Source: Chloroflexaceae bacterium
Lineage (GTDB): Bacteria > Chloroflexota > Chloroflexia > Chloroflexales > Chloroflexaceae
Direction: 5' to 3'
DNA: 12,100 bases
NCBI GenBank assembly: GCA_026417815.1
Contig: JAOACN010000587.1
Span: 1 to 12,100, forward strand
Shown: positions 7,336-12,100 of the stretch, piece by piece
Numbering within the stretch: the first letter of the stretch is position 1
How the letters are laid out: every line of letters begins with the position of its first letter
Notes under the pieces: generated by a model
The model's database searches: none
Seen by the model: the letters and a program-made list of their open reading frames with translations, nothing else
What the model was told of the DNA's origin: nothing
Program-made: the position numbers and the translations under genes

Positions 7336-7344
7336 TGGTATACT
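7336..7344 (+). promoter_or_regulatory. Extended -10 promoter before the 83-aa protein
   Basis: TGG followed by TATACT (7339-7344), without a clear -35. Transcription would start near 7351, about 57 bases before the ATG at 7408. CATTGC (7363-7368) and GCAATG (7382-7387) in this leader can pair, covering the first bases of the SD region. Confidence 0.55.
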
Positions 7345-7407
7345 ATACGCGACACCATCACGCATTGCACGGCAGTATGGCGCAATGGAGGGGAGAGACA
7401 CGATTCT

Positions 7408-7659
7408 ATGACCGACAGCTTCATCCACCACCGGGTCGCGCAACTCAACCAGCGGCTCGCCTCACTCGCCCCGAGCATCGAACTGGCCCGGCAATCGGTT
7501 CAGCGCCTGGAGGCCGAACAGGTGCCGGCGGGCGCCGTGGCCGGGGCGCGCGCCGCGCGTCTCTCTGCCGCGCGGGCCATGGTCGCCACCCTCGAGGAGC
7601 GGGCGCGGCAGGTGCGTATCGCCATTAACGCCCTGCAGGCCGAACTGGCCGCGGAATAA
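7408..7659 (+). CDS. Small helical hypothetical protein (83 aa)
   Basis: Unrecognised 83-aa protein, rich in Ala, Arg, Glu and Gln, with almost no Pro or Gly except near residues 31-37 (PAGAVAG). The pattern of Leu, Val and Ile about every three to four residues in both halves suggests two antiparallel helices, a helical hairpin or short coiled coil. There is no signal peptide or membrane segment. The purine-rich GGAGGGGAGAG upstream is a strong SD, and an extended -10 promoter lies at 7336-7344, so I take it as a real gene despite its size. It ends only five bases before the -35 box of the tRNA-Ile promoter. Function unknown; it resembles small cytoplasmic scaffold or regulator proteins only in a general way. 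Confidence 0.75.
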   Translation: MTDSFIHHRVAQLNQRLASLAPSIELARQSVQRLEAEQVPAGAVAGARAARLSAARAMVATLEERARQVRIAINALQAELAAE

Positions 7660-7663
7660 GCAT

Positions 7664-7692
7664 TTGACACCCCCCCTGCCGTGTGCTATACT
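7664..7692 (+). promoter_or_regulatory. Consensus promoter of tRNA-Ile
   Basis: Perfect -35 TTGACA (7664-7669), a 17-base spacer and -10 TATACT (7687-7692). The start would be near 7699, a few bases before the mature tRNA 5' end at 7707. It is the strongest sigma-70-type promoter in the window. Confidence 0.9.
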
Positions 7693-7706
7693 CGGCAGTG
7701 GCATAA

Positions 7707-7783
<77 letters not shown>

Positions 7784-7789
7784 GGGTAC

Positions 7790-7832
7790 GGTAAGGCCGA
7801 AGGATTGGCGCAGCCAATCCTTCGGCCTTACC
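7790..7832 (+). terminator. Perfect 20-bp hairpin after tRNA-Ile
   Basis: Arms 7790-7809 and 7813-7832 are perfectly complementary around a three-base loop (GCA). It starts seven bases after the tRNA CCA. Its position suggests a terminator or 3' processing signal, but no T-run follows. It could also be a dispersed palindrome. The next 143 bases, up to tRNA-Ala, show no gene and no convincing promoter. Confidence 0.55.
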
Positions 7833-7975
7833 TGGCGAAGGTCGATCCATCGCACCTGGGCCCCTCGTGACCTGCCAGATCATCACAGACACTGTACTGG
7901 CGGCTTCAGGTCGTCACCAGTCGCTTTTGCGGAGAGGGCAAGGTCCTCCCTCCCCCACCTGTCTGCCGTAGACCC

Positions 7976-8051
7976 GGGGCGATAGCTTAGTTGGGAGAGC
8001 GCCTGCTTTGCAAGCAGGAGGTCAGGGGTTCGAATCCCCTTCGCTCCACCA
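7976..8051 (+). tRNA. tRNA-Ala (anticodon TGC)
   Basis: Acceptor GGGGCGA pairs with TCGCTCC (one G-T pair), D-arm GCTTAGTTGGGAGAGC, anticodon stem CCTGC/GCAGG with loop TTTGCAA and anticodon TGC at 8009-8011, and T-arm AGGGG TTCGAAT CCCCT. CCA is encoded at 8049-8051. It decodes GCN Ala codons, mainly GCA/GCG. It lies 192 bases after tRNA-Ile. I see no strong promoter of its own, so it may be cotranscribed if the hairpin at 7790 is read through. Confidence 0.97.
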
Positions 8052-8057
8052 GATTGG

Positions 8058-8095
8058 AACGCGGAATCTCAAAGCTGAGGTTCCGCGTTTTATTA
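8058..8095 (+). terminator. Intrinsic terminator after tRNA-Ala
   Basis: Stem of 13 pairs: AACGCGGAA with TTCCGCGTT, one T-G pair, then CTC with GAG, and a six-base loop (8071-8076). TTTTATTAT follows (from 8088). This is a classic intrinsic terminator placed directly after the tRNA. Confidence 0.9.
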
Positions 8096-8302
8096 TCCGG
8101 TTTTGGCCGCTGCCCACGATGTCGAGGCAGGGGCGTGCAGCCAGGATAGTCGGGCCGCGACCACTATCGTCACAGTTTGCCGAAGACGCCGGCGGCCCGT
8201 GTACCGATGCTGGACCGAGCCCGCGCCTGCGTGCCTTGCGCATGGCCGGGGCGAAGACGTTGTATCCTTTCAGTAGTGCCGTTGTGCGGCAGGAGGTTCC
8301 AC

Positions 8303-8344
8303 ATGGGCTGCCTGATCGCGTTCATCTGGAGGAGCCAGGCATGA
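8303..8344 (+). CDS. 13-codon upstream ORF coupled to the AI-2E gene
   Basis: ATG 8303 is preceded at a six-base distance by a perfect AGGAGG (8291-8296), a better ribosome site than most genes here have. It encodes MGCLIAFIWRSQA and stops at TGA 8342-8344, which overlaps the ATG of the next gene in the sequence ATGA. The SD of the next gene (GGAGGAG, 8328-8334) lies within this ORF. The arrangement suggests a leader peptide or translational coupling. From memory, the first eight residues resemble the start of small hydrophobic proteins beginning MGCL(I/L)A, so it could also be the stub of a truncated gene; this is unverified. Confidence 0.5.
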   Translation: MGCLIAFIWRSQA

Positions 8345-9402
8345 ACATTGAGCCGCGTCGCTCGCCGTTGGATCGAGTCAATCCGGGCTTGCTGGTAACC
8401 GGGGTGCGCGCCTGGCTGTACCTGGGCATCGCCGCCTGTACGATCGGTGCGCTGTTCGTGCTGAGTACGATCGCCGGCCTGGTTGTGCCATTGGTGATCG
8501 CCACGGTGATCGCCATACTCTTCTATCCAGTCGTCGATTGGCTCGCCGAACGGCGGATCCCGCGTCAGTTTGGTTCGCTCGGTGTGATGCTGCTGCTGTT
8601 CGCGGTACTGATCGGCGCGCTCTGGCTGACGGTGCATGGGGTCGTCGGTCAGAGCGACCAGATTGCCCGGCTGGTCTATTCGGGGATTGCCACGGTCGAG
8701 CAGTGGTCGGCGCAGCTAAACCTGCCGGTCGGCGTGTTCGACGTGATGCTGCGGAATGCGCTCAATGCGATCCCTCAGGTTATGGCGGGCATCGGCTCAT
8801 TCTTCAGTGCGAGCTTTTCGGGTGCGATCACACTGTTTTTTGGTGCGTTCCTCAGTGCGTTCTTGCTCTACTATTTGTTGAGCGACTGGCACGGGGTGGT
8901 CGGCTGGCTGGCGGGCAATATCGGCCTGGAGCCGGATGTCGGCGAACGGGTGATCAACAATACGACGCAGGCCGTGCGGCGCTATTACTACGCGCTGACC
9001 CTCTCAAGCATTGTCGTTTCGGTGACGATCGGCAGCACGATGGCGCTCCTCGGCTTGCCCCTGGCCCTCACCATTGCCCTGGTGACGATGGTAACATCGT
9101 ATGTGCCCTACCTCGGGGCGATTGTGTCGGGCGTGTTCGCCTTTCTGGTGGCCCTGGGCGCCGGCGGGGTCGGCGCGGCGGTCACGGTCCTGGTGATCGT
9201 GCTGTTGATGCAGAACATTATCCAGACGATCATTCAAAACCGTCTGGCCAGTAATCAGCTTCAACTCCATCCATTGGTGACGTTCATTGCGACTATTCTG
9301 GGCGGCATGGTGGTCGGGGTGGTCGGGGCGATGCTGGCCACGCCGCTCACGGCGGCGGTGATCCGCGCCCGTGAGGATATTTTGCGCCTGCGCCATCGGT
9401 GA
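8341..9402 (+). CDS. AI-2E family transporter (TqsA/PerM-like membrane protein)
   Basis: Integral membrane protein of the AI-2E/PerM family, 353 aa, in the normal size range. Hydrophobic segments lie at about 24-48, 50-64, 80-100, 155-180, 215-238, 240-275, 278-292 and 312-342, fitting the family's seven or eight helices. Family-typical sequence includes SYVPYLGAIVSGV (253-265) and, near the end, LHPLVTF (309-315), then GMVVGVVGAMLATPLTAAV (322-340). A soluble loop spans about 100-150. ATG 8341 is chosen because GGAGGAG lies six bases upstream; longer frames run back through tRNA-Ala. Members export autoinducer-2 or act as Na+(Li+)/H+ antiporters; which applies here cannot be told. A weak TATCCT at 8263-8268 is the only promoter candidate seen. 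Confidence 0.9.
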   Translation: MNIEPRRSPLDRVNPGLLVTGVRAWLYLGIAACTIGALFVLSTIAGLVVPLVIATVIAILFYPVVDWLAERRIPRQFGSLGVMLLLFAVLIGALWLTVHGVVGQSDQIARLVYSGIATVEQWSAQLNLPVGVFDVMLRNALNAIPQVMAGIGSFFSASFSGAITLFFGAFLSAFLLYYLLSDWHGVVGWLAGNIGLEPDVGERVINNTTQAVRRYYYALTLSSIVVSVTIGSTMALLGLPLALTIALVTMVTSYVPYLGAIVSGVFAFLVALGAGGVGAAVTVLVIVLLMQNIIQTIIQNRLASNQLQLHPLVTFIATILGGMVVGVVGAMLATPLTAAVIRAREDILRLRHR

Positions 9403-9705
9403 AGGGCGTGTCGGGCCCGTGGGGCCGTGTCGCGCCCACGCCACCCGGTCGCCGCGTCACCCCGTCCCCGTGTCCCCCCGCGGCGGGGTCGGACGTCGGG
9501 CCGCAGCCACGGCGTTGCGTTCGGAGACGGGGAGATGCAACGGACCGATCAGCGTCGCACACCTCGTCGGACAACAGCAGCTCGCTGCGGGGCCGGCGTG
9601 AGCAGCGCATCGAGCATCGCAAGCTCGCCGGTCTGGTCAAAGAACACGTCAACTCCTGACGAAGCTACATCCCTGAGGACGCCTTACCATCGTCCCGGCC
9701 GTTTC
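9403..9705. other. Gene-free stretch after the AI-2E gene
   Basis: No convincing gene. The first part is C-rich low-complexity sequence (listed separately). Around 9597-9657 both strands read open: on + a frame ends with KLAGLVKEHVNS and a stop at 9657-9659, and on - the same bases read VFFDQTGELAMLDALL. Either could be a decayed gene piece, but neither is long enough to name, and chance is plausible at this GC content. Confidence 0.5.
9447..9479 (+). repeat. C-rich low-complexity tract
   Basis: Degenerate units of about eight bases built on GTC-CCC (GGTCGCCG, CGTCACCC, CGTCCCC, then TGTCCCC). It looks like simple-sequence expansion or slippage rather than coding. Confidence 0.4.
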
Positions 9706-9714
9706 TGGTAGAAT
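9706..9714 (+). promoter_or_regulatory. Extended -10 promoter of the EamA transcript
   Basis: TGG followed by TAGAAT (9709-9714). No good -35 was found. Transcription would start near 9721, exactly where a GC-rich hairpin begins, giving a leader of about 208 bases before the EamA ATG. Confidence 0.5.
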
Positions 9715-9720
9715 AGAATT

Positions 9721-9909
9721 GTCGGGCGTCTGCTCGGCCCGACCGTTGCCTGGAGACATCCCGATGGCCCTGCCGCTGCACGGCGTTCTGCCTCCTCCGA
9801 CCGTCCGCGCCCACTAGGGCGGGACGGCAGCCCCACTGCGGCGCACATCAACTGCGCCGGCTTTGTTGCGCCTATCCCGCCCTCGCTCGCGCCGGACACT
9901 CGCTGAGTG
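9721..9909 (+). promoter_or_regulatory. Structured leader of the EamA transporter gene
   Basis: Elements in order: a 5' hairpin GTCGGGC (9721-9727) with GCCCGAC (9737-9743); a 17-codon ORF (9764-9817); a long stem P1 pairing AGGGCGGGA (9816-9824) with TCCCGCCCT (9875-9883); inside it GCAG/CTGC (9827-9830, 9836-9839) and CGGCGCA/TGCGCCG (9839-9845, 9853-9859); then a small hairpin CACTC/GAGTG (9897-9909) just before the purine-rich SD region. GGCGCA (9840-9845) can also pair with a second TGCGCC at 9867-9872, so two folds exclude each other. The ORF stop codon lies in P1. This looks like an attenuator or riboregulator; I do not recognise a known riboswitch class. Confidence 0.5.
9764..9817 (+). 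CDS. Candidate 17-aa leader peptide with Pro-Pro-Pro
   Basis: ATG 9764 has GGAGA (9752-9756) seven bases upstream and encodes MALPLHGVLPPPTVRAH, ending at TAG 9815-9817. Three consecutive Pro codons are a known ribosome-slowing motif relieved by EF-P. The last two bases of the stop codon are the first two of stem P1, so a ribosome paused at the Pro run or the stop would affect that stem. Because it is so short, the case rests on position, SD and overlap with the structure. Confidence 0.4.
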   Translation: MALPLHGVLPPPTVRAH

Positions 9910-9928
9910 AGGAAAGGATCGGCTCCCT

Positions 9929-10843
9929 ATGCGCACTACCACTCTGTCCCCCGCCGAGCGCGGCGGTGGCAGCCTGATCGCGGCTGCCGCCCTGCTCTGG
10001 GGCACCGTCGGCGTCACTACCCAGTCGCTCTACCAGCTGAATACGACCAACGCGCTCTCGATCGGCTTCTTTCGCCTGGCCCTGGCGGCCCCGCTGTTGC
10101 TACTCGCCTGTACCCTGCTGTATCGGAAGACCTGGCGGCTGCGAGGGCGCGACGTCGCCCTGGCGGTGCTGCTCGGCGCGCTGATGGCGGGCTATCAGGT
10201 GGCCTACTTCACCGCCATCCGTGACGCCGGCGTGACGATCGCCGTGCTCGTCACGCTCTGCACCGCCCCCGTGCTGGCCGCCGCCCTCGGCGCGCTCCTG
10301 CTGGGGGAACGCCTGACCTGGGTGGTGGCGGTGGCCCTGGTCGGCGCGCTGCTCGGCACCGGATTGCTGGTCGGCGTGCGGCCAGGGGCTGGTACGGACG
10401 GCCATGTTGGCGTCGGGGTGCTCTTCGCGCTGGTCGCGGCGCTCGGCTACGTCGCGATCACGATCTGTGGCCGGCTCCTCAGCCCGGCAGCCCGGCCGCT
10501 GGAGGTCAACGCGGTGGCGTTCAGCGCGGGGGCACTGCTACTCCTGGCGGGCGCTCTGCCCGTGGGCCTGGTTACGAGCTATGCGCTCCCCAGCTGGGGG
10601 TTGCTGCTCTACCTGGGCCTGGGGCCCACGGCGCTCGCCTACATCCTGTTCCTGGCCGGCATGCGCCACACCACGGCCACGGTGGCGACCCTGATCACGC
10701 TCCTGGAACCCCTGACCGGCGCCCTGCTGGCCTGGGCGGTGCTCGGCGAGCGCCTGGCGCCGTTGAGCCTGCTGGGCGCGCTTCTGCTGCTGCTCGCGCT
10801 CGGTCTGCTGGCCTGGGCGCCGGCTGCCGAGCCAGGGGTGTAG
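9929..10843 (+). CDS. EamA/DMT-family transporter
   Basis: Inner-membrane transporter of the drug/metabolite superfamily, 304 aa, the usual size for the ten-helix EamA group. Two related halves of about five helices are visible, roughly residues 14-144 and 158-297. The first half has AALLWGTVGVTTQSLY (20-35) and, at its end, LGERLTWVVAVALVGALLGTGLLV; the second half ends with the matching LLEPLTGALLAWAVLGERLAPLSLLGA, the family's best-known signature. AAAGGA lies ten bases before the ATG, with GAGG just upstream. Relatives export amino acids, metabolites or drugs; the substrate is not predictable. It stands alone with its own long leader, and a hairpin follows its stop. Confidence 0.9.
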   Translation: MRTTTLSPAERGGGSLIAAAALLWGTVGVTTQSLYQLNTTNALSIGFFRLALAAPLLLLACTLLYRKTWRLRGRDVALAVLLGALMAGYQVAYFTAIRDAGVTIAVLVTLCTAPVLAAALGALLLGERLTWVVAVALVGALLGTGLLVGVRPGAGTDGHVGVGVLFALVAALGYVAITICGRLLSPAARPLEVNAVAFSAGALLLLAGALPVGLVTSYALPSWGLLLYLGLGPTALAYILFLAGMRHTTATVATLITLLEPLTGALLAWAVLGERLAPLSLLGALLLLLALGLLAWAPAAEPGV

Positions 10844-10857
10844 CCAGCCTCCGGAGC

Positions 10858-10892
10858 TGCGCGGCGAAGCAACTGAGTCGCTTCGCCGCGCA
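10858..10892 (+). terminator. Hairpin after the EamA gene
   Basis: Arms 10858-10870 and 10880-10892 are perfectly complementary (13 bp, core GCGGCGAAGC) with a nine-base loop. The stem begins 15 bases after the stop codon. Only TGTT follows rather than a T-run, so termination is likely by position but not certain. Confidence 0.6.
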
Positions 10893-11004
10893 TGTTAAGG
10901 GTCTCGGCAACGAGCGCGAACGCTTCGAGCGGAAGGATGACCCCAATAGGGTTTCCAGTAGCGTCAGCGCGGAAGCCATGCGCCGTAACCCTCCGGGAGC
11001 GCAT
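10882..11004 (-). pseudogene. Possible antitoxin-like gene remnant
   Basis: In the gap after the EamA gene the - strand reads TAHGFRADATGNPIGVILPL and then EAFALVAETL. This is reminiscent of Phd/RelB-type antitoxins, whose first half often reads D-x-x-G-x-P-x-x-VxLPLxxFxxLxE. The frame opens at ATG 11004 without an SD and then runs into the hairpin and back into the EamA gene with no antitoxin-like end. No toxin gene lies beside it. It is a weak hit, kept because nothing else explains this stretch. Confidence 0.25.
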
Positions 11005-11074
11005 GGCACGTGCCGGCGCCGATGCGTGCGGCCCGTTCCGCAGCGACGCTCGGCTATACTGGCACGGCGGTAGC

Positions 11075-11257
11075 CTACCTCTTTCTGCCGACGAAGATGC
11101 CATAGCCGAAGGTTTCAAAGACGCGGAAGATGCGCGGCGACGTCGGCCGTGCACTGGCGACATAGCGCCGGAGAGCAGGGCTGGTAATGTCGGCGAGGGC
11201 TGCACATGCGAAGCCCGCAACCGTGTAGCTGGCTGCCGCTGGAGGCCTCTCTGGCAT
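11075..11257 (-). pseudogene. Possible methyltransferase C-terminal remnant
   Basis: A 60-codon - strand frame reads TVAGFACAALADITSPALRR and ends RIFRVFETFGYGIFVGRKR before a stop. An "AGF" strand followed about 35 residues later by an aromatic strand and a final G-R-K is the usual look of the last part of class I SAM-dependent methyltransferases, which often end in "vgrK". No SD stands before the ATG at 11257, and no methyltransferase core (GxGxG) lies upstream, where a + strand gene begins at 11301. It may be a decayed gene tail or a small unrelated ORF. Confidence 0.25.
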
Positions 11258-11300
11258 ACTTGACCGACGGTCTAGAATAGTTTTCGATGCGAAAGTCTCG

Positions 11301-11684
11301 ATGTCATTGCTCTGGGGTATCTGCGGCGAGGGCCGCCGCATTGCAAAGGATATCCCCGGGCTGCTGGCGCTACTGGCGGCCTGGCGGATTGCCGACGGGC
11401 CGGTGGGGTCCGCCGCATCTGGGCCGGTTCAGCCTGAGCCCGGCCTGCTGGCCAGGGCGGAGGCAATCCTGCGCCAGCGCAGCGCGCAGTTCTTCGCTGC
11501 GGGTGTCATCCAGCCGGCCACGCTACAGACCATTGGCTGGACCCTCGAGGGGCTCGTGGAAGAGGCGGAGGACGCAGACGGCGCCACGAGGGACAACGGT
11601 CGCGTGCGCGACCTGTCCATCGTCCGCGATCTGGTGGCGCTGCTGCGCGCTGCGCTGGAGTCTGGCGATGATAGACGCACCTGA
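11301..11684 (+). CDS. Hypothetical protein (127 aa)
   Basis: Unrecognised protein. The first ~34 residues are moderately hydrophobic (LWGICGEGRR, then GLLALLAAW), followed by a Gly/Pro/Ser-rich link (about 32-47) and a charged, helix-rich second half with LLARAEAILRQRSAQFF and LEGLVEEAEDADGA. It may be a small cytoplasmic or membrane-associated helical protein. Another frame over the same bases is longer but very rich in Arg, Cys and Ser and looks like a shadow. The SD is poor (GAAAG 6 bases before the ATG). A TAGAAT at 11273-11278 could be a -10. The stop overlaps the DUF2809 gene by 17 bases, so the two are probably coupled. Confidence 0.55.
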   Translation: MSLLWGICGEGRRIAKDIPGLLALLAAWRIADGPVGSAASGPVQPEPGLLARAEAILRQRSAQFFAAGVIQPATLQTIGWTLEGLVEEAEDADGATRDNGRVRDLSIVRDLVALLRAALESGDDRRT

Positions 11685-12069
11685 ACGTCCGCGGCGCAAT
11701 CGGATGCGGCTCGCTGTCGCGGCCCTCGCGGTGATCCCGTCTGGCCTGCTCACCCGCGCCGACCTCCCGCTCCCGGGCATCGTCGCCAGCTACGGCGGGG
11801 ACACCCTCTACGCGACGCTTGTCTACCTGCTTGTTGCCCTGGCGTGGCCCCATTGGGCGACGTGGCGCCTCGGCCTGGTTGCCCTCGGCGCATGTTATGC
11901 CATCGAGCTGAGCCAGTTGATCCAGGCGCCCTGGCTGGACGCACTGCGCGGGACGCTGCCGGGGCGCCTGGTGCTCGGCACGGGCTTTCTCTGGAGCGAC
12001 CTGACCTGCTACGCGGTAGGCGTGTCGCTCGGGGTGGCCCTCGACCTGGCGCTACGATGGAGGACATAA
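11668..12069 (+). CDS. DUF2809 family small membrane protein
   Basis: Small integral membrane protein, 133 aa, matching the DUF2809 pattern: GLLTRADLPLPG (about 23-34), YGGDTLYATLVYLLVAL (about 39-55), IELSQLIQAPWLDALRGT (about 74-91) and LVLGTGFLWSDLTCYAVGV near the end. These are the family's conserved polar residues set within four predicted helices. ATG 11668 is preceded at seven bases by GGAG. The longer frame from 11287 is rejected because its extra part is a shadow of the upstream gene. Function of the family is unknown; the conserved Asp, Glu, Gln and Trp in or near helices suggest a binding or transport role, but this is guesswork. The TAA stop is immediately followed by the next ATG. 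Confidence 0.85.
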   Translation: MIDAPERPRRNRMRLAVAALAVIPSGLLTRADLPLPGIVASYGGDTLYATLVYLLVALAWPHWATWRLGLVALGACYAIELSQLIQAPWLDALRGTLPGRLVLGTGFLWSDLTCYAVGVSLGVALDLALRWRT

Positions 12070-12100
12070 ATGATCAACTTTTGGAGTGCGCTACTCAGCT
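12070..12100 (+). CDS. Start of a further gene (cut by window end)
   Basis: ATG 12070 directly abuts the DUF2809 stop codon and has GGAGG (12059-12063) six bases upstream. Ten codons (MINFWSALLS) are visible. The strong SD and abutting position make it a likely third gene of the same operon, but nothing can be said about its product. Confidence 0.6.
   Translation, partial: MINFWSALLS

Noticed and set aside
8008..8340. Extension of the AI-2E gene back to 8008
   Set aside because: It starts inside tRNA-Ala and crosses an intrinsic terminator; the SD supports ATG 8341.
9447..9479. Possible CRISPR-like short tandem units
   Set aside because: Units are seven to nine bases and degenerate, with no spacer structure; this is simple low-complexity sequence.
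11055..11060. TATACT as a promoter -10
   Set aside because: There is no TGn, no -35 and no gene start nearby on the + strand; the next ATG used is about 240 bases away.
11287..11667. Extension of the DUF2809 gene back to 11287
   Set aside because: The added part is Arg/Ser/Cys-rich, unlike the family, and overlaps a more protein-like frame; an SD precedes ATG 11668.

Overview
The DNA is GC-rich (about two-thirds by eye). Genes run mostly on the + strand, in tight operons with overlapping or abutting ends and strong Shine-Dalgarno (SD) sites, separated by gaps that hold short palindromic repeats. This, the lipoprotein-type solute-binding protein, the Ile/Ala tRNA pair and the protein flavour suggest a Chloroflexota bacterium, most likely Chloroflexales (Roseiflexus/Chloroflexus relatives). 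That placement is an inference from style; no marker gene proves it.

Layout. 1-837 (-) is the N-terminal part of an MFS drug-exporter-like protein, divergent from sfsA (1084-1821, +). A compact run follows: a lipoprotein solute-binding protein (1859-3118), two permeases (3102-3983, 3986-4825), an ATPase (4908-5954) and an aminoglycoside/choline-kinase-like phosphotransferase (6145-7179). The four transporter genes form a complete importer of the YnjBCD/PotABCD type. The kinase invites the idea of import followed by phosphorylation, but the substrate cannot be read from sequence. The gaps around the ATPase and kinase are filled with a dispersed palindromic repeat; two related ~71-bp copies flank the kinase in opposite orientation.

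7199-8100 holds a repeat/hairpin, a small helical protein (7408-7659), then tRNA-Ile(GAT) with a consensus promoter and tRNA-Ala(TGC) with a clear terminator. This pair normally sits in the 16S-23S spacer, but no rRNA is present here.

8303-9402 encodes an AI-2E-family membrane protein preceded by a 13-codon ORF with a perfect SD and an ATGA overlap. 9403-9928 is gene-poor, but its second half looks like a regulatory leader: an extended -10 promoter, a 5' hairpin, a 17-codon ORF containing Pro-Pro-Pro, and a folded domain beginning at that ORF's stop codon. It lies directly upstream of an EamA/DMT transporter (9929-10843).

10844-11300 is gene-poor and has two possible decayed fragments on the - strand (antitoxin-like and methyltransferase-tail-like). 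The window ends with an unknown 127-aa protein, a DUF2809 membrane protein overlapping it, and the first codons of another gene.

The best candidates for something undescribed are the leader of the EamA gene, the short ORF coupled to the AI-2E gene, and the repeat family around the kinase. No CRISPR array, transposase or phage gene was seen.
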